Source: Mycolicibacterium sp. P1-18
Lineage (GTDB): Bacteria; Actinomycetota; Actinomycetes; Mycobacteriales; Mycobacteriaceae
Reading direction: 5' to 3'
Assembly (NCBI RefSeq): GCF_008329535.1
Contig: NZ_NPKR01000002.1
Location: forward strand, 434,001-498,000
DNA: 64,000 nt
Positions 44,739 to 54,753 of this stretch are shown in pieces. How positions within the stretch are numbered: the first letter of the stretch is position 1; every line of letters begins with the position of its first letter. The translations under genes and the position numbers were made by a program. The notes beneath the pieces were generated by a model that searched no databases, was not told the DNA's origin, and saw only the letters and a program-made list of their open reading frames with translations.

Positions 44739-45362
44739 GTGAAGCCCCACCCCGAAGACCGTCGATCCGGCGGCGGCTTCAACCCGCCGGTGCCGACGAC
44801 CAGCGGCGGCCCCGACTACGGGCGGTTCGTCGAAGCCGTGCGCACGCTGCAGGACCTGACCCGCAGCGCCGACGCCCCCGACGACGTCGTGACACGGGCG
44901 GCCGACCTGATCGAAGACGTCAACGCGCTGCTCGCGCCCCACGACGCCGACGAATGGCGCTCGCCGTCGGGACGCCGGATGGACCTGCCGAACCGGGGCA
45001 ACATCATGCAGGTTCCGGTGAACCTCGGGGTGGTCGACGGCCGGGTCGCCGGGACGGCGCGCTTCCGCCGGTTCCACCTCGGCCGCAACGGCGCGGTGCA
45101 CGGCGGTGCGCTGGCGTTGCTGTTCGACTCCCTGCTGGGATACACCGCCTTCAAGCTCAGCGAGAGTCCGCGGCAGCGGACCGCGTTCCTGCACGTCGAC
45201 TACCGCAAGATCGTGCCGGTGGAGAAGGAGTTACGAGTGGACGCGGGCATCGACCGAATCGACGGGCGCAAGATCTTCCTCACCGGCCGCCTCCTGGACG
45301 GCGACACCGTGCTGTGCGAAGCCGAAGCCCTGTTCCTCACGCTGCTGCCGGGGCAACCATGA
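44739..45362 (+). CDS. PaaI-like hotdog-fold thioesterase
   Basis: A protein of about 207 residues whose C-terminal half is a hotdog thioesterase domain: RFHLGRNGAVHGGALALLFDS (the HGG motif), then RTAFLHVDYRKIVPVEKELR and RIDGRKIFLTGRL. The N-terminal 90 residues form an extra helical region (FVEAVRTLQDLTRSADAPDD). It should hydrolyse an acyl-CoA; substrate unknown. I start at the GTG at 44739; a TTG at 44715 in frame adds eight residues. The stop overlaps the next ATG (ATGA), so the two genes are coupled. Confidence 0.85.
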   Translation: MKPHPEDRRSGGGFNPPVPTTSGGPDYGRFVEAVRTLQDLTRSADAPDDVVTRAADLIEDVNALLAPHDADEWRSPSGRRMDLPNRGNIMQVPVNLGVVDGRVAGTARFRRFHLGRNGAVHGGALALLFDSLLGYTAFKLSESPRQRTAFLHVDYRKIVPVEKELRVDAGIDRIDGRKIFLTGRLLDGDTVLCEAEALFLTLLPGQP

Positions 45363-45781
45363 GCACCTTCGGCGACGCCAAGCGCCGCTGGGCGCGGTGG
45401 CGCGACGGACTGCGCGAACGGCCCGCCTACGACCTCACCTACCGCATCGTGGTCGGCGTGGTGGGCTTGGTGGTACTGGGCCTCGGCATCCTCGCCATTC
45501 CGTACCCGGGGCCCGGGTGGGCGATCGTCTTCCTCGGACTGGGCATCCTGGCCACCGAATTCGAGTGGGCCCACCGGCTGCTGCGCTACACCAAGGAGCG
45601 CTACGACCGCGTGATGGAGTGGTTCGGGGCGCAGGGCCTGTGGGTCAAGGCGCTCGGCGTCGTGCTGACCGCGGCCGTGGTGATCGCGACCCTGTGGTTG
45701 TTCGGCGCGCTCAGCTTCGCCGCCGGCCTGTTCGGCTTCGAGCAGCCGTGGCTGAAGAGTCCCATCGGCCTGGGGTCTTGA
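45359..45781 (+). CDS. TIGR02611/PGPGW-family small membrane protein
   Basis: A 140-residue membrane protein. The signature LAIPYPGPGWAIVFLGLGI, followed by ATEFEWAHRLLRYTKERYD, is that of the actinobacterial TIGR02611 family. Three hydrophobic segments are visible, the last being VKALGVVLTAAVVIATLWLF. From memory, M. tuberculosis has a member (Rv2617c) close to thrS, so the position is conserved. Function is not known. The ATG overlaps the thioesterase stop by four bases. Confidence 0.87.
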   Translation: MSTFGDAKRRWARWRDGLRERPAYDLTYRIVVGVVGLVVLGLGILAIPYPGPGWAIVFLGLGILATEFEWAHRLLRYTKERYDRVMEWFGAQGLWVKALGVVLTAAVVIATLWLFGALSFAAGLFGFEQPWLKSPIGLGS

Positions 45782-45857
45782 GCGTTCACCCTCGCACCCA
45801 CCCCGATACCATGGTCGCGTCCAACGCACCCGTACCGCTTGATCAGGAGACCCACCG

Positions 45858-47900
45858 ATGACCGCCGTCGCCAGCATTGCCCCAGCAGCCCCCATCCGGG
45901 TCGCTGCCGGGACCACGGCCGGCTCGGCGGTACGTGACGCCGGGCTGCCCAGCCGAGGAGCCACCGACGCGATCGTCGTCGTGCGCGACGCCGAGGGCCG
46001 GCTGCGGGACCTGTCCTGGATCCCCGACGCCGACGCGGAGGTGACCCCGGTCGCCGCCGACACCGAGGACGGGCGCAGCGTCATCCGGCACTCGGCCGCG
46101 CACGTCCTCGCCCAGGCGGTCCAGGGCATGTTCCCCGAGGCGAAGCTGGGCATCGGCCCGCCGATCACCGACGGCTTCTACTACGACTTCGAGGTGCCGC
46201 GCGCCTTCACCCCGGAAGATCTGGCGGCGCTGGAGAAGCGCATGCAGAAGATCGTCAAGGACGGTCAGCTGTTCGACCGCCGGGTGTACGCGTCGAAGGA
46301 CGAGGCCCGCGAGGATCTCGCCGACGAGCCCTACAAGCTCGAGCTGATCGACGACAAGTCCGGCGACCCCGACGTCATGGAAGTCGGCGGGACCGAGCTC
46401 ACCGCCTACGACAACCTGAATCCCCGCACCAGGGAACGCATCTGGGGCGACCTGTGCCGCGGGCCGCACATCCCCACCACCAAGTACATCCCCGCGTTCA
46501 AGCTCACCCGCAGCTCGGCGGCCTACTGGCGCGGCAACCAGGCCAACGCCAGCCTGCAGCGCATCTACGGCACCGCCTGGGAATCGCAGGAGGCGCTGGA
46601 TGCGCACCTCGAGCTGATCGAGCAGGCGCTGCTCCGCGATCACCGCAAGCTCGGCGTCGAATTGGATTTGTTCAGCTTCCCCGACGAGTTGGGCTCCGGA
46701 CTTCCCGTCTTCCACCCCAAGGGTGGCGTCATCCGGCGCGAACTCGAGGACTACTCGCGTCGCAAGCACGAGCAGGCCGGCTACGAGTTCGTCAACACCC
46801 CGCACATCACCAAGGAGCACCTTTACATCACCTCGGGGCACCTCGAGTGGTACGCCGACGGCATGTTCCCTCCGATGCACGTCGACGAGGAACTCAACGA
46901 GGACGGCACGGTGCGCAAGCCCGGGCAGAACTACTACCTCAAGCCGATGAACTGCCCGATGCACCACCTGATCTTCCGGGCGCGCGGACGGTCCTACCGC
47001 GAACTTCCGTTGCGGCTCTTCGAGTTCGGTTCGGTGTACCGCTACGAGAAGTCCGGCGTGGTGCACGGCTTGACCCGGGTGCGGGGCATGACGCAGGACG
47101 ACGCGCACATCTACACCACCCGCGAGCAGATGCGCGACGAGCTCACCTCGCTGCTGCGCTTCGTGCTCGACCTGCTGGCCGACTACGGTCTCGACGACTA
47201 CTACCTCGAGCTGTCCACCAAGGACCCCGACAAGTACGTCGGCTCCGACGAGGACTGGGACGAGGCGACCGAGACGCTGCGTTCGGTGGCCGAGGCGTCG
47301 GGACTCGACCTGGTGCCCGACCCGGGCGGCGCGGCGTTCTACGGACCCAAGATCTCCGTCCAGGTCAAGGACGCGCTGGGGCGCACCTGGCAGATGTCGA
47401 CCATCCAGCTGGACTTCAACATGCCCGAGCGCTTCGAGCTGGAGTACACCGCGGCCGACGGCAGCAGGCAGCGGCCGGTGCTGATCCACCGCGCCCTCTT
47501 CGGGTCCATCGAACGGTTCTTCGGGGTGTTGACCGAGCACTACGCCGGCGCCTTTCCGGCGTGGTTGGCGCCGGTCCAGGTGGCCGGCATCCCCGTCGCG
47601 GACGCCTTCGTCCCGTATCTCGAAGACGTTGCCGCACAGCTGAAAGCGCGAGGGGTGCGGGTCGAGGTCGACTCCAGCGACGACCGGATGGCCAAGAAGA
47701 TCGTCAACCAGACCAATCAGAAGGTGCCATTCATGCTGCTCGCGGGGGAGCGCGACGTCGAGGCGGGCGCGGTGAGCTTCCGCTTCGGTGACCGCACGCA
47801 GATCAACGGCGTGCCCCGCGACGTCGCGGTCGACGCCATCGTCGACTGGATCGCCCGCCGCGAGAATGCCGCGCCGACGGCGGAACTGGTGACGGTGTGA
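45858..47900 (+). CDS. thrS: Threonyl-tRNA synthetase
   Basis: Charges tRNA-Thr. The 680-residue protein has the N-terminal TGS-like domain ([18 protein letters not shown]), the N2 editing domain ([22 protein letters not shown]), the class II catalytic core and the anticodon domain. Core motifs: zinc ligands in [10 protein letters not shown], motif 2 around [21 protein letters not shown], and motif 3 in [17 protein letters not shown]. The ATG at 45858 follows AGGAG. It is the first gene of a tightly overlapping run with the PIM biosynthesis genes, an arrangement conserved in mycobacteria. No T-box leader was seen upstream. Confidence 0.97.
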   Translation: MTAVASIAPAAPIRVAAGTTAGSAVRDAGLPSRGATDAIVVVRDAEGRLRDLSWIPDADAEVTPVAADTEDGRSVIRHSAAHVLAQAVQGMFPEAKLGIGPPITDGFYYDFEVPRAFTPEDLAALEKRMQKIVKDGQLFDRRVYASKDEAREDLADEPYKLELIDDKSGDPDVMEVGGTELTAYDNLNPRTRERIWGDLCRGPHIPTTKYIPAFKLTRSSAAYWRGNQANASLQRIYGTAWESQEALDAHLELIEQALLRDHRKLGVELDLFSFPDELGSGLPVFHPKGGVIRRELEDYSRRKHEQAGYEFVNTPHITKEHLYITSGHLEWYADGMFPPMHVDEELNEDGTVRKPGQNYYLKPMNCPMHHLIFRARGRSYRELPLRLFEFGSVYRYEKSGVVHGLTRVRGMTQDDAHIYTTREQMRDELTSLLRFVLDLLADYGLDDYYLELSTKDPDKYVGSDEDWDEATETLRSVAEASGLDLVPDPGGAAFYGPKISVQVKDALGRTWQMSTIQLDFNMPERFELEYTAADGSRQRPVLIHRALFGSIERFFGVLTEHYAGAFPAWLAPVQVAGIPVADAFVPYLEDVAAQLKARGVRVEVDSSDDRMAKKIVNQTNQKVPFMLLAGERDVEAGAVSFRFGDRTQINGVPRDVAVDAIVDWIARRENAAPTAELVTV

Positions 47901-48460
47901 CAGTGGACCCGGAGAACACGATCACCGACCGCGGCATCGGCGAACCCGATCACCTTCAGCGGCTGTGGACCCCACACCGGATGAACTACATCGCCGAGGC
48001 GAAGGTGCAGGGTGGCGCCGGCTCGGCTGCGTCGTCGGAACCGTTCACCGACATCCCGGCGATGACCGACGAGGACGGACTGGTGGTCGCGCGCGGCGAA
48101 CTCGTCTACGCCGTGCTCAACCTGTACCCGTACAACCCCGGTCACCTCATGGTGGTGCCGTACCGCAGGGTGTCCGAACTCGAAGACCTCACCGCAGCCG
48201 AGAGCGCGGAGCTGATGACGTTCACGCAGAAGGCGATTCGCGTGATGAAGGCGGTGTCGCGGCCGCACGGCTTCAACGTCGGCCTCAACCTGGGGCATTC
48301 GGCGGGCGGCAGCCTCGCCGAGCACCTGCACATGCACGTCGTCCCGCGCTGGGGCGGGGACGCGAACTTCATCACGATCATCGGCGGCTCCAAGGTCATC
48401 CCGCAGTTGCTCCGCGACACCCGCCAGTTGCTGGCAGACGAGTGGGCGGCTCAGTCGTGA
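47897..48460 (+). CDS. HIT-domain nucleotide hydrolase/phosphorylase (Rv2613c-like)
   Basis: A 187-residue histidine-triad protein with the catalytic motif [16 protein letters not shown] near the C-terminus and [18 protein letters not shown] earlier. The M. tuberculosis orthologue, Rv2613c, was characterised as a diadenosine tetraphosphate phosphorylase. The GTG start overlaps the thrS stop by four bases and the stop overlaps pgsA by four, so it is translated in a coupled chain. A role in clearing Ap4A made by the neighbouring tRNA synthetase is an attractive inference. Confidence 0.93.
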   Translation: MTVDPENTITDRGIGEPDHLQRLWTPHRMNYIAEAKVQGGAGSAASSEPFTDIPAMTDEDGLVVARGELVYAVLNLYPYNPGHLMVVPYRRVSELEDLTAAESAELMTFTQKAIRVMKAVSRPHGFNVGLNLGHSAGGSLAEHLHMHVVPRWGGDANFITIIGGSKVIPQLLRDTRQLLADEWAAQS

Positions 48461-49128
48461 GCGACTTCTACCTGCTGACCAGGGCGGCGTACGCGAAGCT
48501 GAGCCGCCCGGTGGCGAAGGCCTCGCTGCGCATGGGACTGACCCCGGACGGCATCACGGTCATCGGCACCGCGGGCACCGTCATCGCGGCGCTGACGCTC
48601 TTCCCGATCGGGCAGCTGTGGTGGGGCGCGTTCGCGGTGTTCGTCTTCGTCCTGGCCGACATGCTCGACGGGGCGATGGCGCGCGAACGCGGGTTCAGCA
48701 CCCCCTTCGGCGGCGTCCTCGACGCGACGTGCGACCGCGTCGCCGACGGCGCGATCTTCTGCGGCCTGCTGTGGTGGGCCGCCTTTGGGGCACACAGCCC
48801 CTCGCTGACGATCGCGACGATGATCTCGCTGGTCACCTCGCAGGTGATCTCGTACGTCAAGGCCAGGGCCGAGGCCAACGGGCTCAAGGGCGACGGCGGC
48901 CTGATCGAGCGCCCGGAACGGCTGATCATCGTGCTGGCCGGCGCCGGGCTGTCCGGGGTGTCGTTCCTGCACGTGCCGTGGCTGCTGCCCGTCGCGATGT
49001 GGGCGCTGGCGGTGGCCAGCGTCGTCACGCTGGGCCAACGGGTGCAGTCGGTGCGCGTGTCGCCCGGCGCGGCCGAGCCGATCCGCACCAGCCCACCGCC
49101 AAACGACTCGGAGGCGAGCGAGCCGTGA
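48457..49128 (+). CDS. pgsA: Phosphatidylinositol-phosphate synthase (CDP-alcohol phosphatidyltransferase)
   Basis: Joins CDP-diacylglycerol and inositol phosphate to form PI-phosphate, the base of PIMs, LM and LAM, in the cytoplasmic membrane. The 223-residue protein has the CDP-alcohol motif DGAMARERGFSTPFGGVLD followed by ATCD, satisfying D..DG..AR........G...D...D. About five or six membrane segments are present. The order HIT - pgsA - patA - pimA identifies it as the PgsA1 (Rv2612c) orthologue. GTG start with four-base overlaps on both sides. Confidence 0.95.
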   Translation: MSDFYLLTRAAYAKLSRPVAKASLRMGLTPDGITVIGTAGTVIAALTLFPIGQLWWGAFAVFVFVLADMLDGAMARERGFSTPFGGVLDATCDRVADGAIFCGLLWWAAFGAHSPSLTIATMISLVTSQVISYVKARAEANGLKGDGGLIERPERLIIVLAGAGLSGVSFLHVPWLLPVAMWALAVASVVTLGQRVQSVRVSPGAAEPIRTSPPPNDSEASEP

Positions 49129-50093
49129 GCACCCCGACCGGGGGCGGGATGCTGGGCAACCGGGTCCGGGGAGTCCGGGTGCCACTCGGCGGGCAGCTGT
49201 CCGACCTCGGCTACGCCGCCGGCTGGCGAGTGGTCCGTGCACTGCCGGAGTTCGCGGCCCGCAACGCCTTCGAGGCCGGGGCGCTGTACGCCGCCCGTGG
49301 CGGCGGCCCCGACCAGCTCCGCAAGAACCTCGCCAGGGTGCTCGGCGTCGCACCCGCCGACGTACCCGCCGACCTGATCAGGGCCTCGCTCGCGTCCTAC
49401 GCCCGGTACTGGCGTGAAGCGTTCCGGCTGCCGTCCATGGACCACCGGCTGCTGGCCCGCGAACTCGACGAGGCGACCATCGGCGGGAGCCACGTCGCGG
49501 CGGCGCTCGAGGCCGGCCGCGGAGCCATCCTGGCGCTGCCGCACAGTGGCAACTGGGACCTGGCCGGGGTGTGGCTCACCAACACCTACGGCCGGTTCGC
49601 GACGGTGGCCGAACGCCTCAAACCCGAGTCGCTGTACAAGCGCTTCCTCGACTACCGGGAGAGTCTCGGGTTCGAGGTCCTGCCCCTCACCGGCGGGCCG
49701 CGGCCACCCTTCGAGATCCTGGCCGAGCGGCTCCGAGGCAACGGGCTGGTGTGCCTGATGTCGGACCGCGACCTGACCAGGAGCGGTGTGCGGGTCGACC
49801 TGTTCGGCGAGCCGACGATGCTGCCCGCGGGACCGGCCAAGTTGGCCATGGCCACCGGCGCCGCGCTGCTGCCGGTGCACTCGTACTACACGCCCGACGT
49901 CGCGGTCACCGACATCGGCGCCGCGCTGGACACCTCCTCGGGCAACGTCACGGCCGTCACACAGGTGCTGGCCGACCGGTTCGGCGCGAACATCGCCGCC
50001 CACCCCGCCGACTGGCACATGCTGCAGCCGCAGTGGATCGCCGACCTGTCGGAGGAACGCCGGGCGCGGCTCGAAGGAGCCGGGGGTACCTGA
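49125..50093 (+). CDS. patA: Phosphatidylinositol mannoside acyltransferase
   Basis: Transfers a fatty acyl chain (palmitoyl in known cases) to the 6-position of the mannose on PIM1/PIM2. It has 322 residues and the LpxL/HtrB-like acyltransferase core, with catalytic HX4D as HSGNWD in AILALPHSGNWDLAGVWLT and MSDRDLTRSGVRVDLFGEP. PatA is a peripheral inner-leaflet enzyme. It corresponds to Rv2611c. GTG start overlapping pgsA; its stop shares one base with the pimA ATG. Confidence 0.95.
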   Translation: MSTPTGGGMLGNRVRGVRVPLGGQLSDLGYAAGWRVVRALPEFAARNAFEAGALYAARGGGPDQLRKNLARVLGVAPADVPADLIRASLASYARYWREAFRLPSMDHRLLARELDEATIGGSHVAAALEAGRGAILALPHSGNWDLAGVWLTNTYGRFATVAERLKPESLYKRFLDYRESLGFEVLPLTGGPRPPFEILAERLRGNGLVCLMSDRDLTRSGVRVDLFGEPTMLPAGPAKLAMATGAALLPVHSYYTPDVAVTDIGAALDTSSGNVTAVTQVLADRFGANIAAHPADWHMLQPQWIADLSEERRARLEGAGGT

Positions 50094-51316
50094 TGCGGAT
50101 CGGGATGGTGTGCCCGTACTCGTTCGACGTCCCGGGCGGCGTGCAGGCGCACGTGCTGCAGCTCGCCGAGGTGATGCGCAGCTACGGACACCACGTGAGC
50201 GTCCTGGCGCCGTCGTCGCCGGAGGCGCACCTACCCGACTACGTCGTCTCCGGCGGCAAGGCCATCCCCATCCCGTACAACGGGTCCGTCGCGCGGCTTC
50301 GGTTCGGCCCCGCCACCCACCGCAAGGTCAAGCGGTGGCTCGTCGAGGGCGACTTCGACGTGCTGCACATCCACGAGCCCAACGCGCCCAGCCTGTCGAT
50401 GCTGGCGCTGATGATCGCGGAGGGTCCGATCGTCGCGACGTTCCACACGTCGACCACGAAGTCGTTGACCCTTAGCGTCTTTCAGGGCATTCTGCGGCCC
50501 TGGCACGAGAAGATCGTCGGGCGCATCGCGGTGTCCGACCTCGCCAGACGCTGGCAGATGGAGGCGCTCGGCTCCGACGCCGTCGAGATCCCCAACGGCG
50601 TCGACGTCGAGTCGTTCGCCTCGGCGCCGGTCCTCGACGGCTACCCGCTGCCCGGTCGGTCGGTACTGTTCCTCGGCCGCTTCGACGAGCCGCGCAAGGG
50701 CATGGCCGTGCTTCTCGCCGCGTTGCCCGCCCTGGTCGAGTCGTTCCCCGACGTGGAGATCCTGGTCGTCGGCCGCGGCGACGAGGAGGAGCTGGCCGAG
50801 GAGGCCGGCGACCTGGCTGGGCACCTGCGCTTCCTGGGATTGGTCGACGACGCCGGCAAGGCGTCGGCGATGCGCAGCGCCGACGTGTACTGCGCGCCCA
50901 ACACCGGTGGGGAGAGCTTCGGGATCGTGCTGGTGGAGGCCATGGCCGCCGGCACCGCGGTGGTGGCCAGCGACCTCGACGCGTTCCGCCGGGTGCTCGA
51001 AGACGGCACCGCGGGCCGTCTGGTGCCGGTCGAGGACCCGGCGGCGTTGGCCGCGGCGCTGGTCGAGGTGCTCTCCGACGACGCCGCGCGCCAGCGGTAC
51101 GTCGACGCCGCCACCCGGGCGGTCCGCCGCTACGACTGGTCGGTGGTCGCGCAGGAGATCCTGCGGGTCTACGAGACCGTCTCCGGGGCGGGCGTGAAGG
51201 TCCGCGTCGAGGGCACCACCGGCAACGGGGAGCCCTCCGCGACCAAGCCGCCCGGCCGGCGGGCCGCGAGGGCGTCGGCGAAGGCCGAACGCCACGCCGC
51301 GAAGGACATGGCGTGA
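50093..51316 (+). CDS. pimA: Phosphatidylinositol alpha-mannosyltransferase
   Basis: Adds the first mannose from GDP-mannose to the 2-position of PI. A GT-B fold enzyme of family GT4, 407 residues. Motifs: MVCPYSFDVPGGVQAHV (Gly-rich loop contacting the donor), ATFHTSTTKS (catalytic-site His), FLGRFDEPRKGM (Arg/Lys binding the diphosphate) and NTGGESFGIVLVEAMAAGTA (E-x7-E). The last about 30 residues are basic and disordered. The ATG at 50093 overlaps the patA stop, and the gene overlaps the NUDIX gene by four bases. Confidence 0.96.
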   Translation: MRIGMVCPYSFDVPGGVQAHVLQLAEVMRSYGHHVSVLAPSSPEAHLPDYVVSGGKAIPIPYNGSVARLRFGPATHRKVKRWLVEGDFDVLHIHEPNAPSLSMLALMIAEGPIVATFHTSTTKSLTLSVFQGILRPWHEKIVGRIAVSDLARRWQMEALGSDAVEIPNGVDVESFASAPVLDGYPLPGRSVLFLGRFDEPRKGMAVLLAALPALVESFPDVEILVVGRGDEEELAEEAGDLAGHLRFLGLVDDAGKASAMRSADVYCAPNTGGESFGIVLVEAMAAGTAVVASDLDAFRRVLEDGTAGRLVPVEDPAALAAALVEVLSDDAARQRYVDAATRAVRRYDWSVVAQEILRVYETVSGAGVKVRVEGTTGNGEPSATKPPGRRAARASAKAERHAAKDMA

Positions 51317-52341
51317 TCACCTGGCTGGTCGTCGTCGCCCTCGTGCTGCTGGCGGCGGTGCTGCTGATCGGCGGCATCTGGGCGTTCCAGACCGCCCACC
51401 GGCTGGACCGCCTCCACGTGCGCTACGACCTGTCGTGGCAGGCGCTCGACGGCATCCTGGCCCGCCGCGCCGTCGTCGCCCGCGCCGTGGCGACCGACGC
51501 CTACGGCAACGCCCCCGCGGGCCGACAGCTGGCCGCGCTGGCCGACGCCGCGGAGCGGGCGCCCCGCAACGCCAGGGAGGCCGCGGAGAACGAGCTGTCG
51601 AACGCGTTGGCGGCGGTCGACCCGACCTCGCTGCCGGTGGCCCTGGTCGCGGAGATGGCCGACGCCGAAGCCCGCGTGCTGCTGGGCCGACGCTTCCACA
51701 ACGACGCCGTGCGCGACACGCTGGCGCTGCGCGAACGGCCCCTGGTCCGGTGGCTGCACCTCGGCGGAACCGCGCCGATGCCCACGTACTTCGAGATCGC
51801 CGAGCGCGCCGCCCAGCGCTCGTTCGGCCAGCAGGTCTACAAGCGCACGTCGGCCCGCATCGTGCTGCTCGACGAGCTGGGCTACGTGTTGTTGTTCTGC
51901 GGCTCCGACCCGGCCACCGAGTCGGCGCCACGCTGGTGGTTCACCGTGGGCGGCGCCGTGGAGCCCGGCGAGACCCTGCCCGACGCGGCTGTCCGGGAAC
52001 TCGCCGAGGAGACCGGGCTGCGGGTCAGCAAGGCCGACCTGATCGGGCCGGTGTGGAAGCGGGACGCGGTCTTCGACTTCAACGGTTCGGTGATCCGCAG
52101 CGAGGAGATGTTCTTCGTCTACCGCACCCTGCGCTTCGAACCGTCGTCGGCGGGGTTCACCCCCTTGGAGACGCGCACGATTCACGGGCACCGCTGGTGT
52201 GACGAGGCCACGATCGCGCAGTTGGTCGAGGGCGGCGAGACGGTGTACCCGCTGCAGCTCGCGGAGTTGCTGGCCGAGGCCAACGCACTGGCCGCGCCGG
52301 GGTCGACGGGGCCGGCGCGGCAGTTGCAATCGATCCGATGA
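51313..52341 (+). CDS. NUDIX hydrolase with N-terminal membrane anchor
   Basis: A 342-residue protein. An N-terminal hydrophobic segment (ITWLVVVALVLLAAVLLIGG) anchors it, then comes a helical region of about 150 residues. The NUDIX domain follows: GGAVEPGETLPDAAVRELAEE and TGL, close to the canonical GX5EX7REUXEEXGU. It is the Rv2609c counterpart, conserved beside pimA. The substrate is not known; the location suggests housekeeping of nucleotide-sugar or lipid intermediates. GTG start overlaps pimA; its end is 78 bases before pdxS. Confidence 0.9.
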   Translation: MITWLVVVALVLLAAVLLIGGIWAFQTAHRLDRLHVRYDLSWQALDGILARRAVVARAVATDAYGNAPAGRQLAALADAAERAPRNAREAAENELSNALAAVDPTSLPVALVAEMADAEARVLLGRRFHNDAVRDTLALRERPLVRWLHLGGTAPMPTYFEIAERAAQRSFGQQVYKRTSARIVLLDELGYVLLFCGSDPATESAPRWWFTVGGAVEPGETLPDAAVRELAEETGLRVSKADLIGPVWKRDAVFDFNGSVIRSEEMFFVYRTLRFEPSSAGFTPLETRTIHGHRWCDEATIAQLVEGGETVYPLQLAELLAEANALAAPGSTGPARQLQSIR

Positions 52342-52384
52342 CCGCCGAAGCCAACTGCGGATCGAACGGATTTGGCCCGGCCAC

Positions 52385-52390
52385 TAGACT
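52385..52390 (+). promoter_or_regulatory. Possible -10 element upstream of pdxS
   Basis: TAGACT lies 30 bases before the pdxS GTG, in the only sizeable gap (78 bases) of this run. The same hexamer occurs upstream of yebC (54813-54818). No convincing -35 accompanies it, as is common in mycobacteria. Confidence 0.35.
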
Positions 52391-52419
52391 GTTTCAGTAC
52401 TTATTTGAAGGAGATTGAC

Positions 52420-53319
52420 GTGGATTCCCTTGAAACACCGTTGACTGGCACCGCCCGTGTCAAGCGCGGCATGGCCGAGATGCTCAAGGGCGGCGTCATC
52501 ATGGACGTGGTCACGCCCGAGCAGGCGCGCATCGCCGAGGCCGCCGGCGCCGTCGCGGTCATGGCGCTGGAGCGGGTGCCCGCCGACATCCGCGCCCAGG
52601 GCGGGGTGTCGCGGATGAGCGACCCCGACATGATCGAGGGCATCATCGAGGCGGTGACCATTCCGGTCATGGCCAAGGCGCGCATCGGCCACTTCGTCGA
52701 GGCGCAGATCCTGCAGAGCCTGGGCGTCGACTACGTCGACGAGTCCGAGGTGCTGACCCCGGCCGACTACGCCAACCACATCGACAAGTGGAAGTTCACC
52801 GTCCCGTTCGTGTGCGGTGCGACCAACCTCGGCGAGGCGCTGCGTCGCATCAGCGAGGGCGCGGCGATGATCCGCTCCAAGGGCGAGGCGGGCACCGGCG
52901 ACGTGTCCAACGCGACCACCCACATGCGCAAGATCGGCGGCGAGATCCGCCGGTTGACGTCGCTGTCGGAGGACGAATTGTTCGTCGCGGCCAAGGAATT
53001 GCAGGCGCCGTACGACCTGGTGGTCGAGGTGGCGCGGGCCGGCAAGCTGCCCGTGACGCTGTTCACCGCCGGCGGCATCGCCACCCCGGCCGACGCGGCG
53101 ATGATGATGCAGCTCGGTGCCGAGGGCGTCTTCGTCGGCTCGGGCATCTTCAAGTCGGGCAACCCCGAGGAGCGCGGCGCGGCGATCGTGAAGGCCACCA
53201 CCTTCTACGACGACCCCGACGTGCTGGCCAAGGTGTCGCGCGGGTTGGGCGAGGCCATGGTGGGCATCAACGTGGAGGACATCGCGCAGCCACACCGGCT
53301 CGCCGAACGCGGCTGGTAG
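52420..53319 (+). CDS. pdxS: PLP synthase subunit PdxS
   Basis: Forms pyridoxal 5'-phosphate from ribose 5-phosphate, glyceraldehyde 3-phosphate and ammonia; PdxT supplies the ammonia. It has 299 residues, the standard length. Conserved: [40 protein letters not shown] and [13 protein letters not shown] start after a strong GAAGGAG site. tesB2 follows after 7 bases, then pdxT, so both PLP synthase subunits are in one transcript with a thioesterase between. M. tuberculosis has pdxH and a PPE gene just upstream, absent here. Confidence 0.97.
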   Translation: MDSLETPLTGTARVKRGMAEMLKGGVIMDVVTPEQARIAEAAGAVAVMALERVPADIRAQGGVSRMSDPDMIEGIIEAVTIPVMAKARIGHFVEAQILQSLGVDYVDESEVLTPADYANHIDKWKFTVPFVCGATNLGEALRRISEGAAMIRSKGEAGTGDVSNATTHMRKIGGEIRRLTSLSEDELFVAAKELQAPYDLVVEVARAGKLPVTLFTAGGIATPADAAMMMQLGAEGVFVGSGIFKSGNPEERGAAIVKATTFYDDPDVLAKVSRGLGEAMVGINVEDIAQPHRLAERGW

Positions 53320-53326
53320 CCAGCTG

Positions 53327-54175
53327 GTGTCGATCGAAGAGATCCTCGATCTGGAACAAATCGAGGTCAACATCTACCGCGGGGGCGTGTTCAGCCCCGA
53401 GTCGGGATTCCTCCAGCGCACGTTCGGCGGCCACGTCGCCGGCCAGTCGCTGGTGTCGGCCGTGCGGACCGTCGACCCCAAGTTTCAGGTGCATTCGTTG
53501 CACGGCTACTTCCTCAAGGGCGGCGACGCCCGGTCGCCCACGGTGTACAGCGTGGAACGCATCCGCGACGGCGGCTCGTTCTGCACCCGCCGGGTGAGCG
53601 CGATCCAGCACGGCGAGACCATCTTCTCGATGTCGGCGTCGTTCCAGTCCGACCAGAGCGGCATCGAGCATCAGGACGCCATGCCGGCGGCACCGCCGCC
53701 GGACGACATCCCGGACTTCAAGTCCGCCAGCCGGGTGTTCGACGACGCCAGCTTCCGGCAGTTCGACGAGTGGGACGTGCGGATCGTGCCGCGCGAGCAG
53801 ATGAAGTTCCTGCCCGGTAAGGCCTCGCAGCAGCAGGTGTGGTTCCGCCACCGCGACCCGCTGCCCGACGACCCGGTGCTGCACATCTGCGCGTTGGCCT
53901 ACCTGAGTGACCTCACGCTGCTGGGGTCGGCGCAGGTCAACCATCCCGACGAGCGCAAGCACCTGATGGTCGCCTCGCTCGACCACGCCATGTGGTTCAT
54001 GCGGCAGTTCCGCGCCGACGAGTGGCTGCTCTACGACCAGTCCTCGCCGTCGGCGTGCGGTGGCCGTTCGCTGACCGAGGGCAAGCTGTTCAACCAGTAC
54101 GGCGAGATGGTGGCCTCGGTGATGCAGGAGGGGCTGACCCGCTACGTGCGCGACTTCACCCCGCCGGCCACGTGA
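53327..54175 (+). CDS. tesB: Acyl-CoA thioesterase II
   Basis: A 282-residue double-hotdog thioesterase that hydrolyses medium- and long-chain acyl-CoAs. Landmarks are [24 protein letters not shown] sequence near residue 27 (catalytic region), [32 protein letters not shown] and [16 protein letters not shown]. It corresponds to tesB2 (Rv2605c), always found between pdxS and pdxT in mycobacteria as I recall. The reason for that position is not known. GTG start 7 bases after pdxS; the stop overlaps pdxT. Confidence 0.95.
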   Translation: MSIEEILDLEQIEVNIYRGGVFSPESGFLQRTFGGHVAGQSLVSAVRTVDPKFQVHSLHGYFLKGGDARSPTVYSVERIRDGGSFCTRRVSAIQHGETIFSMSASFQSDQSGIEHQDAMPAAPPPDDIPDFKSASRVFDDASFRQFDEWDVRIVPREQMKFLPGKASQQQVWFRHRDPLPDDPVLHICALAYLSDLTLLGSAQVNHPDERKHLMVASLDHAMWFMRQFRADEWLLYDQSSPSACGGRSLTEGKLFNQYGEMVASVMQEGLTRYVRDFTPPAT

Positions 54176-54753
54176 CGGTCCGCGTCGGTGTCCTGGCCCT
54201 GCAGGGCGACACCAGGGAGCATCTGGCCGCGTTGACCGAAGCCGGCGCCGACGCGGTGACCGTGCGGCGGCGCGCCGAGCTGGACTCCGTCGACGGCCTG
54301 GTCATTCCCGGCGGGGAGTCCACGGCGATGAGCAAGCTGCTGCTCGAATTCGAGCTCCTGGAACCGCTGCGCGACCGGCTGGCCGACGGCATGCCCGCCT
54401 ACGGGTCGTGTGCGGGGATGATCCTGCTGGCCAGCGACATCGCCGACGCCGGCGTTCCGGGTCGGGAGGCCCTGCCGCTGGGCGGGATCGACATGACCGT
54501 GCGACGCAACGCCTTTGGCCGACAGGTCGACTCCTTCGAGGAGGACGTCGCCTTCGACGGCCTCGACGGGTCCATGCATGCGGTGTTCATCAGGGCGCCG
54601 TGGGTGGAGAGGGTCGGACCGTCCGTGGAAGTGCTGGCGCGCGCCGGCGGGCATCCCGTCGCGGTGCGCCAGGGCCGCACGCTCGCCACCGCGTTCCACC
54701 CGGAGATGACCGGCGACCGTCGGGTGCACCGCCTCTTCGTCGACTCCCTGTAG
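54172..54753 (+). CDS. pdxT: PLP synthase glutaminase subunit PdxT
   Basis: Releases ammonia from glutamine for PdxS. A 193-residue class I glutamine amidotransferase. Motifs: [30 protein letters not shown] (oxyanion/PdxS contact), nucleophile Cys80 in YGSCAGMI, and the His-Glu pair in [10 protein letters not shown]. The catalytic triad is complete. GTG start overlaps the thioesterase stop by four bases. A large hairpin begins directly at its stop codon and probably ends the pdxS-tesB-pdxT transcript. Confidence 0.97.
   Translation: MTVRVGVLALQGDTREHLAALTEAGADAVTVRRRAELDSVDGLVIPGGESTAMSKLLLEFELLEPLRDRLADGMPAYGSCAGMILLASDIADAGVPGREALPLGGIDMTVRRNAFGRQVDSFEEDVAFDGLDGSMHAVFIRAPWVERVGPSVEVLARAGGHPVAVRQGRTLATAFHPEMTGDRRVHRLFVDSL

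Noticed and set aside
42320..45194. Overlapping 804-codon (plus) and 639-codon (minus) open frames
   Set aside because: Both cover the MBL-fold, DUF1990 and aldo/keto reductase genes in wrong frames and show no family resemblance.
45782..45857. T-box leader for thrS
   Set aside because: The gap is only 76 bases and has no T-box sequence or terminator; too short for a T-box.
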